From Camarhynchus parvulus (taxonomy: Eukaryota > Chordata > Aves > Passeriformes > Thraupidae): DNA of 64,000 bases. The first letter of the stretch is position 1. Each line of letters starts with the position of its first letter. Positions 14,302 to 25,670 of the stretch are shown in pieces. The stretch spans positions 54,621,994 to 54,685,993 of the forward strand of contig NC_044571.1 in NCBI RefSeq assembly GCF_901933205.1, read 5' to 3'. Position numbers and translations under genes: made by a program. The notes below the pieces were generated by a model. It saw only the letters and a list, made by a program, of their open reading frames with translations. It did no database searches and was not told where the DNA came from.

Positions 14302-14598
14302 AATCACAGAATGAAAGAGGTTGGGGAGATCTTGTGGAAATTGCCTAGTCCTAATCCCTCTTCTCATAGTGGGGGGAACTGGAATAGGTGGGTCAGGGCT
14401 GTATCCACTCAGTTTTGAATTCCTCAAGAATGGAGACTGAGAAACATGTCCAGGTGTTCTTTTCAAGCATTTGGCAGCCCTAAGAGCAAAAAAAAAAAAA
14501 ATTGAAGCTTAAATAAAATTTTCTGCACTTGAATTCATTTCCATTGCCCCCTTCATGCTGAGAAGGGTCCAGTTCCATCTTCTTTATACTTTCCCTTG
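14302..14598 (-). repeat. CR1 LINE 3' fragment, minus strand
   Basis: Read on the plus strand, the stretch starts with AATCACAGAATG, the complement of the CR1 terminal CATTCTGTGATT. It continues through GAGGTTGGGGAGATCTTGTGG, TTTTGAATTCCTCAAGAATGG, GTGTTCTTTTCAAGCATTTGG, a poly-A run at 14490-14503, then AGAAGGGTCCAGTTCCATCT and TCTTTATACTTTCCCTT. These blocks appear in the same order in the reverse complement of bird CR1 3' ends. The element is 5' truncated and diverged, with small indels. Confidence 0.8.
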
Positions 14599-16480
14599 GT
14601 TACCTGTATGTGTTGGTTCACATATCATCCCAAGGATATTTCAGACATAATATTGACGTTATCTGCCTCCAAGGCGAAATCACTGCTTGATGAGTAAGAT
14701 GCGTGACTAAAGCCGCTCAAGCTCCATTTAAAAATAAAAAAATACTACAAAAGTAAGTTAAGTGGGGAGAAGTCAGGGAAGACTCCATTATAATTTCTGG
14801 CATCAACTGATGGGCTGAACCTGTTTTCTCTCCCATAGGGTTACCTCTTGGGTAATAGCCATACTCCATGGGTGAATGATTACCTCAAGCTAACAGTTGT
14901 TAGTGATTAGAGATCATTAGTATATACCTTTGGATATGTTTTTTTTCAGTCAGATACTATCACCAGGAATCCTCGAACCATAAGCTGTCACAATTTTATT
15001 AAGAAAGAGTGTCATTCCATAAACTGTTAGTGCTAGTCCTTCAAAGGTGCTGGCAGTGGAGGATAGAGGGTGACATGCTCAAATAAGTCTGTGGAGACCC
15101 ATGAGGAGGTCTCTGTGTTTATATGTGTCCTTTAATAAGTCAGTCAAATTGCCCTTCAATCCTACAGATTGTTCAGTAGAGCCCCCTTAATGGGATGCTG
15201 ACAGACTGGGTGGGCACAAGGATCTCAGCTTTCCTGGGACACCAACACAGTTATCAAATACAAAGGGTCTGAGGACATCTACCTTATCCACATGATACCA
15301 GCACAAAGAAGTATTTGACTGAAGACACATACAAGCATAAATACAACCTCAGTCATTCATATTTTCATTTCCAGAAAACAGGTGAATCTGTTGAGAATTT
15401 AATTTCTACAGTTCCATAATTTAAAAACATCCGAAGGGGTTTGCCTTTTAACTTAAGTGCAAACTTCCCCTGGGATAGAAATTAAAATGCCAAGCCAAAT
15501 TTCATCAAACAAAGTAGTTATAAATGCTGACAGGTGCTTAGCTGTAGTGTCTGTGGGTTTAGTTGGGTTTCTTTTACTTGATTGGTTGGTTTTGTTTAAT
15601 GGTATTTTGTTTTGTGTGGAGAGTTTTAATCCTACAGGAACATAAAAGGAACTTTACAGTAAACATAATCATAATTTTCATTTGCACTGAAAAACAAGCA
15701 AGGAAAAGACATTAGAAGACAAGAGATTTTTCTAAGCATTTGGATGAAGAACAGTGTTAGCTTAGACAAGAAATGGTAATTTATATATTAATTATGTATT
15801 CAGAAATCAACAAACATTTAGTTGCAATTTTAGTAATATTTTTGAGAACACAGTACATAAGAAATATACTTTGATTTCAAAACCACTTGTTAACCTAACT
15901 TTACAGCTTTTGATTCCTCTTATTTATCCTCTAGCATTATTTCTAGTATCTTTATTAGCCCCCTAAAAATTCTCTGAACATTTTTTTGTTTATTTTCTTT
16001 AAAAATGTACAGATTTCAATTCTTAACTTTTTGATTCATCACAAAAAATTTTCAGCTGAAGCTTTGCACCCAAAAGCATTCATTACACTGAAATGTATTC
16101 AAATAAATGTGCAAGTCCTGCCTTGGAGACCCTTGCAAAATTTCAAAAATATCAATGAGATCACTGGAGTTTCAGTAAAATCTGTGCTTTAAAATAGGAC
16201 ATGGATTCCCATGATTGTTTACCTTTAATAATAAATATTTATTAGATCCATGTTTTAAATTACCTGTACGTTATAATATTTGTATTGCAGAAAATAGGTA
16301 TTGGTCTTACTACTTCATAGCAAGATTAACAAGAATTCACTGTGTAAAAGGTGAATATGATCAGAATTTATTCAAATGTAGGAATAATTAGGGTTAAATA
16401 ATAAAAATATCTTTCTGGATTCCAGTGTTTAGTTCTTTCATTTTAGGGCATTGACCACTGAATGTATCTACATTCTACAG
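14599..16480. other. Non-coding DNA, no gene seen
   Basis: The 15020-15300 part is less AT-rich and might be an old unclassified repeat, but I cannot name it. The rest is AT-rich with no coherent frame or splice structure. Confidence 0.45.
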
Positions 16481-16800
16481 TCCTGAAGAAACAACGTTCC
16501 TTCCAAATCTGGTGAGACAGCTCTTGTGAATGCCTTCTGACTTTTCTTGCAAATGAGCAGTTTTTGTCTGCATGTTACAATCACTGCATTACATGGGCTA
16601 GAGGACTCTCCCTTCTTTTCTCTTCATCTTGCTGCTGGCAAGAAACAATGTAGTCATTTACCATTAGCCTGAATGGAGACATGAGGCTGTGGTAAATGAC
16701 TAATCAGCATCCAACAGCAATCAGAATGAGCTGTGTTGGCATACATAAATGCTGACAAAGCAGCACTCAAGTTTAGAAAGTTAAATTAGCATTTGTGTTG
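16481..16800. promoter_or_regulatory. Possible conserved non-coding element containing a hairpin
   Basis: The composition is complex and balanced compared with its AT-rich surroundings. It contains developmental-factor-like motifs, including TAAATGACTAATCAGCAT (AP-1/homeodomain-like) and GTTAAATTAGCATTTG. It also surrounds the hairpin at 16631-16718. The call is an impression from composition only; conservation could not be tested. Confidence 0.2.
16631..16718. ncRNA. Long near-perfect hairpin, candidate pre-miRNA-like structure
   Basis: The inner arms are TAGTCATTTACCATTAGCCT (16651-16670) and AGGCTGTGGTAAATGACTA (16684-16702). They pair over 13 contiguous base pairs, then a small asymmetric bulge, then 5 more pairs, leaving a 13-base loop. 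Outside an internal loop, GCTGCTGG (16631-16638) can pair with CCAACAGC (16711-16718) with one mismatch. The total of about 88 nt is within the size range of animal pre-miRNAs. I do not recognise it as a known miRNA. It could instead be a cruciform-forming or transposon-derived palindrome. Confidence 0.3.
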
Positions 16801-19800
16801 AGATAACAATAAGAATTAAAAAAAAATTAACAAATGTTGCTTGCAGAGAATTCATTTTCAACACAGAGGATGATTTTCTGTGTCCTAAGATAGGTAAAGT
16901 CAACTGTTTGGAGGAGGTATAAATTGTGGTTTCTAAAGGATTCCCACAGACTAGTTAAGAATAAATGCCAAACTTTTGGATACCTTGTGAAGAGAGATCA
17001 CTCCTACTTTGACAATAAAACCAATCAAAACTACATGAAAAATGTATTGCATACTATTATAAGGAAAATTAATTTCAGGGAAACAGAAAAAATATCCTAT
17101 AAAAATCTTTGAAACAAAAATAGTGAACAACGCTTTTGGTAGCAAGCTGGAAAATTTAGTTCCTGTTTCTAATTTATTTACTTGGCTTTTTGCACACCCT
17201 TTTCTGGCTTATTCCTTTCCAGTAGCATTTTCCCTTGTCATAGGAATATTCATGAATTCCCTTCTGATTTTATCATTGCTGCCACTTCTTAAATAATTAT
17301 CCTTGTTTTGGCTTAGTGTGTTGTTTTCTTTTCTAAGAATGTACAGTGGGGGCATAATTAGTATTTCTATTGGTTATTTGTGAAACTTTGATAATGGCAT
17401 CAGAATATTAGAAAATCTTATTACATAATTTTTATCTTTAGGGAATCAGCCATTGTCTAAGAAGGGAAATCCAGGCTCAAAATGTTCCAGATGATACAGA
17501 GTGTATGTTACAATATTTCTTCTTATTCTGCATTTATAATGGATTTTAGGCAGGTCATAGTCATGACACAGGAACTTAATTTTATCCATCGTAATAAACC
17601 AATGTATAGCATGTAAAACCTTCACAGCATCAGTCTTTCTCACAGCCTTTCTTCCTACAACATGAAAGGGGTAAAACCGATGCTAATAATTCTTTCAGAA
17701 GATAAGCTTTTTGAATGAATGGCAAAAATATGAAAACTGGAATTTCATGGTTTTCAGAGTAGTATAGAGTTTTAAATGGATTTCTGTAAATCACTTTAAA
17801 AAAGTATAAAAGATTTTTTCACACTTTTTCCCCCCCAAAAGGAAATCCACTGTGAAGTTTGATTGTAGCTATTGATGTAGCTTTTCTTGATAATGTCAAA
17901 GCATATTCCTCAAACAGATATATTTGTCAATTATTTTAAAAATTAATGCTATGATTTTTCATTTTAAATCATATTCTAATCTTAAAGAACTAACTGTACT
18001 TAAAAATAAAAAAATATATTTATTTGCAATTTAAAATAATAGTTCATTATATTTCAGTGAGAATGATTGTAGATGAGTTTTAGTTCTTTTACCACAGCAC
18101 TGTGTGCTTGAACTTGATGGCAACAATTTTTCTTTTTTGACTTCCATTTCATATACTGAAGAGAAAATGTGTGTCAGATACTATCTATTTAGGCTCTGTC
18201 CTTTCAGTCATATACTATACTTCTTTGAGAGACAAGATAGATGTAAGTCACAAAAAATAGTGGAAGTTGCACTTGGTTTCAAAGCAAAAGATAATACCTA
18301 ATGGCAAAAAGGTTTAGAGGTTATATGACCATAATAAAGTGGCAAATGGAGAGAAAGGAAAACTGCAAGGATTTGTTATAAAGTAAATCAGTTCAAATAA
18401 ACCTATTTGGTGCTATTGATATGCGGTGGAGTATCTAACCTCTGTCCAATAATCCAAAAGCATTTTAATAAATTCTATGACACCTGAAGAATCATTTAAT
18501 TTGTTTTAGATATTTCAGAACCTCAAACACAAAGAGGTGCCATGTTAATAAATTATTAATTTGAACCCTGAAAGAATGCTAAGAGAAAGGTGCCAGACTA
18601 CTTATTTGGAAAGTGGATGGGAAAACTTTTAAAGAATTAAGAAAGCTATGCAGAGTTTTCTCCCAAAGTTTAATTAATAACTAAGATCAAACCTGAGAAG
18701 CAAGCGCTGTCCAGCAAAGATCAAACGTGCAATTCTTTTATATGTACACTTATTTATTTCTTCTTGTTTATCTTGAAGTTTTCTATACTCCTAATGTAAG
18801 TTATATCCATACATAGACTAAGAGAACATCATATTTGGATTTTAAACATCTTTGATCATCTTTGAGGCACTTACTAAATGAAAAAAATCAAACATATTTG
18901 AGGATTTTTATGGTTTCAGTTTGAAGTATTTGACACTGCACATGCTTAGTACTTGTCTAGAATTAACATGAACTGTTTCAAAATTCTCACAGTTCCCTGA
19001 TGCTTAAGCAATTGTTGCTGGACCTGTTTTAGTTGAAGCCCTGAAGATCTCTTTTAGCTAAAGTCTGAAACCCCAAGGTGATTTTTACACATCAAACTGC
19101 AGCCCTTTGAAAAAGTTAAAGATGGAGTAACCTTTTGAACCATTTCAAATTTATTGGGGACCTAATTAAACAGAAGGGTGTTGTCATAAGAAAATATATG
19201 AAAACAACTCTAGGAAAAAATTCAATTGGTCATATTATTTCTTTATCTTCCTCTCACTCCACATAACCAAGATCCTGTATAATCTGTACAAAGAAAGCTG
19301 GATCACACTGATCTGACCAAACAGGGAAGGAACTCCAAAGAAAGCTCAAAAAATGTATGCAATATTACAAATTAGTCTGATTCAGAAATAAACACAAGAC
19401 AGAGAGGTTGCAGAACCATTTTCCTGAAAAGCTCTAAGAATAGACTTGACATTCCATTATGGAAACTCCTTACATTAGGGTTCCTTTATAAAACTGGATA
19501 TTGTTTTAAGGTATTGTTAAATGTAGAAAAATTACTTGTGACATTTTCTACAGGATCAGACACCTGGATTTGAAATCTATGAAGTTTTTTCACTTACTCT
19601 GCAAAAGTGAGATAATCTGATATTTTACAGTCTGTACAGTTATCTCCAACTGTAGGACTAGCTCAGAGACCCTGTTTTGCAAACCTAATTTTTCAAAATA
19701 AAAGCAGAAAATGCTACAAAATTGGAAGCATTCTGTAATGTCTTGGCAAGAATAACAATTTATTTTTTTAAAAAACATGCTGGAAAAACTACAATGCATA

Positions 19801-21107
19801 AAGAAATTTTAAACAGAAAGATCTCATGATAAAGAGTTTTAAATGATGGTAAAAAAGCACTTGAATTATGTCCTGTGAAATGCACACTACTGTAATTTAA
19901 TCCTTTTGTTGACTTTTTTCTCCTCCTCCCACCTTTCAAAACAGGAATGGATGTGACCCTACCTCAGCAAAAAACTGAAATGAAATAGGAAGAAAGGCTC
20001 AAAACTTGGCACAAATGTGGAACTCTGAACTTCTAAAGTTTGAGTGATATCGACCATAAGTAAGCTATCTGACACTAAAATGATACTGGATGCTACAGAT
20101 ACAGCAGGAACCAGATCAGAAGTGTCCCAGATCTTTCAGATCTTTGCTTTTTCATTACCCTCCTTACTAAGTTTTATTTTATCGTGCTCAGCCATAAGAC
20201 TCTTCTGCCAGAAGACATCCCCAGACTTTGCTTTCACAAACTCAAACTTCACACAACCCAAACAGAAAGAGAAGCTGTTCTTTTGTCACAGACATTCTTG
20301 ATTTCACCTGTGAAGGCTAATGCATAATCAGGTCCTAGATTTCAAAAGAAATGAACATATTCAAAAGAAAAAACAATTGTTCATGGAGAAAAATGGTTTT
20401 ATGACTTTAGGAATGATATTTTCCTTATTAATGCAAATCAACAATGATGACACTCGAATCACACCTGTCACTACAGTAAAATAGGTTGCATGAAATCTAT
20501 TATTTCTCTCATGTTGTCATTAATGAATGCACTGCAATGGTTTACTGTGTGTTCCTTCTTTACCCCCGGAAAAAACTCTTTTGTCCACTTAACTTGTACA
20601 GATGTCAAACAAGCTGTTAGTCTATATTTAATAAAGTAACCATTTGCTTAAACATATTAACTGTGAAGAAAATGCTGAAACTACTTAACTGGTCTACCTT
20701 AGAATGGAAAAAAAGCCCGAATATCTCTGATATGCTGACACTAGAAATAGATAATTTAGAATTTAAGGAAATTTCAAACTTCAAGAGATTTGAGAAAATA
20801 ATTTTTTCAGTTCATGAGTGTCATGAGTAACCCAAAGTGTTATTTGTTCCATATCTACCTCTACCACCACAAAAAATTGTTACTGCCTTTTTAAGACCCT
20901 CTGCCATGGCCAGAACCAGAATCTGAGAATGAGGGACATTGCCAGAGTCCCTTTTAAAGTTGGATCCTGGAAGATCAGGGAGTTCTCTCTGTCCTGGCAG
21001 TTTTTGGAAGGCCAAGGTTCTGTTTGTATTTAATTTCTCCTTATTGATGGAAAGGGATTGCATAAAAAAAAGGGGGGGAGAACTCATTTTAGAGTGTTGC
21101 CCTTTAA
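16801..21107. other. AT-rich non-coding DNA, no gene seen
   Basis: No recognised transposon or gene is visible here. Frames up to about 88 codons (20821-21087, minus) lack protein-like character and end at random stops. Nothing structural beyond short A or T runs was seen. Confidence 0.45.
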
Positions 21108-21289
21108 TCTATCTTATCTTATCTTATCTTATATTATATTATATTATATTATATTATATTATATTATATTATATTATATTATATTATATTATATTATATT
21201 ATATTATATTATATTATATTATATTATATTATATTATATTATATTATATTATATTCATATTATATTATATTATATTATATTATATTATA
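21108..21289. repeat. (TATTA)n pentanucleotide microsatellite
   Basis: About 180 bp of tandem pentanucleotide. It opens with several ATCTT units and passes into a long, almost pure TATTA/ATATT array, with one interruption (ATTCATATT) near 21254. A 5-base period shifts frame each unit and contains no stop in two plus-strand frames, which explains the tyrosine/isoleucine/leucine-rich frames that appear to run through it. Such arrays are unstable in length and likely to be polymorphic. Confidence 0.97.
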
Positions 21290-21811
21290 CCAAGACAATG
21301 GGAAACTGCAGATTGGGGCTAGTATTTTTTCACTGAAGAGGTAGAAGTCACAGTTCCACATTCATCGGTCTCTTCCAGCACGCCACTTTGGAAACATGCC
21401 TACTTTTAATTCAGCCGAACCTATACAAAGAATGGAGTATTAAATACATGCTGAAGGGGGAAAAAAGAAAGAACATGGTTTTATTATGGTTTCTGCTTTT
21501 TAAAATAACATGAATTCATTTTTAAATAAAAAATACTCTTACTCTATCTGCTCCTTTCCCACAGAAAAAAATTCCATATTAATATTTTCCCCCCTAAACT
21601 GTTTGATTTTCCTGAGTCTTAAAAACAATTTCTCAACCGAGTGGAATAGCAACAAAACAAACTAAAATTGTTAACAGCCTGCACATTACTTAAGACGCCA
21701 TAGTTATGATGGATGATACAATGATGACAGATGAGTCCTCACTCTATTCTAAATTCTATCAACCACATAAATTAGTAATGTCATTAATATGATTACTAGC
21801 TGCTCACTCAC
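21290..21811. other. Non-coding DNA between microsatellite and candidate exon
   Basis: No gene or repeat is recognised here. It would be the start of the downstream intron if the minus-strand exon candidate at 21812-21913 is real. Confidence 0.4.
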
Positions 21812-21913
21812 CTTCTGCAGCAGCTGTTGCTTTTTTCCTGGCTTTGGTCCTTTGATTACTCCATCTAACAGTATTAGAAGTCAGTATAGAATTTGCTTGC
21901 AGCAGGTAAAAAC
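21812..21913 (-). CDS. Candidate internal exon, 102 nt, minus strand (unidentified)
   Basis: On the minus strand an acceptor with pyrimidine tract TTTCTCTTCTCC, a branch-point-like CACTAAACT and TGTAG ends at 21914. The donor GCAGAAG|GTGAGTGAGC follows the last exon base at 21812. The 102 bases between are exactly 34 codons long. Only one of the three frames is open. It is entered after two bases (phase 1) and leaves one base over (phase 1), so the exon could be skipped without frameshift. The peptide runs from FYLLQANSIL through VRWSNQRTKARKK to ATAAAE, giving a basic then alanine-rich end. I do not recognise the protein. It could also be a non-coding RNA exon or a chance pseudo-exon. Confidence 0.3.
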
Positions 21914-23560
21914 CTACAGTTTAGTGGAGAAGAGAAATATATGAAGGAATCATTGATTACATTTTAGCATCTGATTTGCTCTTCAATTGGGAAATATATT
22001 AGACTCATTTAATACTCTTTAAAACTTTGGTTCATTTTTTTTTGATTTTGGCTGGTTGGCTGTTGGGTCTTGGAGTTTTTTGTTTGTTTTCGGGTGGAGT
22101 GGGGGAGAACCCTTGGTTTGGTTTGGTTTAGTTTAGATTTAGTTAAGTTTTGGATTAGTTTTTAGCTTTTCTGGTATTTCCCATACAGTGTGCTTCATGT
22201 GGACGTCTGTGACAGGTCCTTAAGAGAAATGCACATTAACTTAAGTCAGCCATTTGGTAGTGCCAAGCAAAGTAATCCAAGTAGCAATTTCTAAAATATC
22301 GCTAATTAATATTTTCTTCCATTAGTTTCATTTGACCAGCTGAGGCAGACAGCATTCTGATCAACATTTAGCTCTGTGAAACCAGCATATCAAAAAGCTT
22401 GTGACAGAGGCTGCATCTCTTTGATCTGATCTATGATCCCATTGATAGTCCCACAATAAACAGTATTTAGATCCCTAAGGATTTCATTAAATGTATTGAA
22501 GATATTGTATTAATTAACTTTAAAAAATTCAAGAAGATTTGAGGCCATTTTTTTATTATTCTTGCCATGTACCAATCCCATGGAGAGCAGCAGAAAATAA
22601 ATTCAAGCTTCATTGAATTTAATGACTGGAAATATTTTGTGGGATCACGATCTAGGTTATTAAAGTAAGTGTATTCGTGTTTATGAAGAATTTTGAAGTC
22701 TTCAGTGATACATATTTTTATTATACCATTCCTGACATTCTCATCCATAAACCACACTTTAAATAATAGAAAAGTTCTGGATATTTTTAATTTCTCAGAG
22801 AAATTACAAAATATTTCATTGCAGTCTATTATTGCTAAGACTTAATTACAGTATATTTATGCAATGTATTAAACAACATTTAATAGCACTTGATGAAGGA
22901 TTGTCATTAATAGTTAAAACTGAATGGTAGTGATAGTATAATAAAGTGCATTTCATTATGAAGAATTATTATTTTTTATTATTATTCTTTGTTGGAATTC
23001 ACATTGCTTTGAAGGTTCAAAACTTGACATGGGCCTGGAAACCTTCTCTGAATTGCTAAGATCTTATTCTTCAAAATATTAACTACTGATTTTCAGCATA
23101 GAAGATGTGTAGCAGAAACACTTCACAGGCTGAATATTTATTTCTGATACTCAAATCCAGGCACATTCTACAGAATAGAAATAGGCACAAGGATATTTAT
23201 TTTCATGATAATTCCATTGGTTTCTTGTTCTGTGAGTGGAAGTTTCAAAATATGTTTCTCAAATTGTTTAGCGCTTCTAATTACTATTCACTTCACTATC
23301 AGAGACACTGAATGCTATGAAAATGAAAAATCAAATAATGATTGACAGTATGAAGAATAAGAAAAATCCCTGTCCAACCTCTTTTTACTCTGATCCCACT
23401 TTCACTGGGCATTTCCCTTAATACAATGGTCATTTGGTAAGAATTTTTTTTTCAGTCTGGCAGTTAAAAATGCAATGAAAAGCAAAGGTGAACAAAATCA
23501 ACTTATTCCATATATTTCTTGGTATTTCTTCACTCTTATGGGAATACATGGCACTAAAGT
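21914..23560. other. AT-rich non-coding DNA with a G/T-rich patch
   Basis: A low-complexity G/T-rich patch spans about 22030-22165, with TTTGGTTTGGTTTAGTTTAG-type runs. The rest has no coherent frame. A 96-codon minus-strand frame at 22467-22757 lacks any recognisable similarity. Confidence 0.45.
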
Positions 23561-23658
23561 GAGAGAAGAGAAGAGAAGAGAAGAGAAGAGAAAGAGAAGA
23601 GAAGAAGAGAAGAGAAGAGAAGAGAAGAGAAGAGAAGAGAAAAAGAAAAAGAAAAGAA
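23561..23658. repeat. Purine microsatellite, (AGAGA)n-type
   Basis: About 95 bp of pure purine on the plus strand, mostly repeats of AGAGA/GAAGA with a few AAAGA variants, ending in AAAAGAAAAAGAAAAG. Mirror-type purine-pyrimidine tracts of this kind can adopt triplex (H-DNA) structures. The lysine/glutamate/arginine-rich frame across it is a repeat artefact. Confidence 0.95.
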
Positions 23659-25044
23659 CACAAATTCCCTGAAAATGAAACCTTATTTATATGTTGTGCC
23701 CAGTCAAGGAGGGGTTTTTACTCTGCCATTTGACATTGATTTGTCATTACCCTGAATTTTATAAATTAAGACTGACATTTTATAACACACTAGCAATAGT
23801 CTTGAGAAGTGATATAAAAATATATATTTTTTAAAAAGTCTGAATGATTTTTACCCTCCCTCATACTGACTTTAAATGGACTGTGAAATTTCAGGAAACT
23901 GGAAGATTTTCCTTTCTCTATAGATAATCAGATTCCAGCTGTTGGAGGTTGTTAGTTTGATTTTTTTTTAATAAAATCTGGTTCACAGAATCCTCTTTAT
24001 ACTTAAAAAGACATTACAAATAAAAATCTGGATGAAAGAATTTATACTTGGTGGAGAAAATCCTGCAAGGGCAAAGGTATTTACATGCAAGTCAAAAGCT
24101 ATTCAGAATCTAAATTTCCAGGTTTTTCTAGTGTGGTTAGCTAAATGTAGACATATAAAATAGTTAGAGAAAATCTTTATTCTTGTGAGCATATGTGTGA
24201 ATTGGAAGTAATTTAGCTAGCACCACAAGAATTTTCATTACTTCTTGCTTCATAATGATGAAAAACCCTCTCTACATCCATCTGTCTGTCCTCAAAAGCT
24301 GCTTCTATTTGAAATTCCTAATGGCAGACACATCATGCTGGGAAGCAGTGAGGCCACTCACATCAAAACACTTTAACCTAATGTGTTATGACTAACGGCA
24401 CTGGATGTTTTGCATTAAGGAACAATGTGTCAGCAACCAGACTAGGATACTTGAACACACTTGCATCGGGTAGTTACTCAAATTAAAGCATTTAAAATGG
24501 TGAAGATTGTAGAAAAGACCCTAAAAATATTACAATTTATTCACACTTATTGGAAATATTGATGTGTATGTAGACTTGTGATAGATGTCAGATTGTGCTA
24601 ATTTCTTGTTTAGATCTTTGAGGTGTTTGTGTAGAAAAATCTGAACTCTGCATGCTTTTGAAAGTAACTGAGCAGCACATTCAATGACAATCTCTCGCTT
24701 ATAAAACAGTGCAACCAACAAATTTTTAAATTACAACCTATCCCTGTGTGGTTGTTGCATTTTATTTTATCTGTTTTTTTTTTTTTTAATAATATTGAAA
24801 GAGGCAGTATCAAACTTGCTAAATTTTTCAGGTTTGCAGTCTACAAATTAATTTTCAGATTGTATGATTTTTCTGTCTTGAGACTCTATAAGACTATAAA
24901 ATTTTGTCTTCTGCATCTTGAAAAGAAGCCCCAATGCATGGATTCAAATTTCCATTCGTGTAAATCTACCATCCCAACTTATTTGTGAATCAGTCAATTC
25001 CATGAATGTTAGAAATTTAAAACCTTTTTTCACCACGAATATTT
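23659..25044. other. AT-rich non-coding DNA, no gene seen
   Basis: No recognised element. The stretch 24270-24450 is slightly more complex in composition and might be conserved, but I see no feature to name. A T run is at 24774-24787. Confidence 0.45.
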
Positions 25045-25375
25045 ACCAATCCATAAGTGAAAGGAGGTTGTAACCAGCTGAGGGTCAGTCTCTTCTCCCA
25101 GGTAACCAGTGACAGGATAAGAGGATGCAGCCTCAAGCTGCATCACGGGACATTCAAGATGGATATGAGGAGGAATTTCTTTGCAGAAAGGGTTGTTAAA
25201 CATTGGAATGGACTGCCAGGGGAGGTGGTGGGTCACCATCCCATGCGTTGTTTAAGGGAGAGATGGACATGGCACTTAGAGCTGTGGCGTTGTTGACAAG
25301 GTAACGATCAGTCAAAGGCTGAACTCAGTTATCTCAGAGGTCTTTTCCAGCCTAAATGAGTCCATGATTCTCTGG
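25045..25375 (+). repeat. CR1 LINE 3'-end fragment (best preserved copy)
   Basis: About 330 bp match the 3' end of avian CR1 in order: GTGAAAGGAGGTTGTAACCA, GTCAGTCTCTTCTCCCAGGT, TGACAGGATAAGAGGATGC, GGATATGAGGAGGAATTTC, AGGGTTGTTAAACATTGGAA, GACTGCCAGGGGAGGTGGTG, GTCACCATCCCATGCGTTG, AGGTCTTTTCCAGCC and the terminal TCCATGATTCTCTGG. The end of ORF2 and the 3'UTR are represented, but not the catalytic reverse-transcriptase region. It is one of the least decayed repeats in the window. Confidence 0.95.
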
Positions 25376-25630
25376 ATATGGTAGCCTACAGAATATTGTC
25401 TTTTTCTCAGGTACCATAAATCTTACATTCACAGCTAATTAATGGACACTCCCCGGCACAAGCTGGGATCTGTCACCACTGGACACAAGTTGACAAACAT
25501 ACTTCGTGTCCTTGCACTTTCTCAAATGTGTAGGGCAACATTTTTAAACCATTTTAACCTTCAGATTAAGGCAATATATATCAATGAAATGCTTCCATTT
25601 CTTTTTTCTTCAGAGGATCAGATACACAAC

Positions 25631-25670
25631 CTATATATGTATATATATACATATATACCCATATACATAT
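25631..25670. repeat. Imperfect (TA)n/(TATG)n microsatellite
   Basis: A short alternating TATATG/TATA/CATATA run of about 40 bp. It is simple sequence only. Confidence 0.85.

Noticed and set aside
20939..21322. 127-codon frame with leucine/isoleucine/tyrosine runs
   Set aside because: Most of it is the (TATTA)n microsatellite, which has no stop in that frame.
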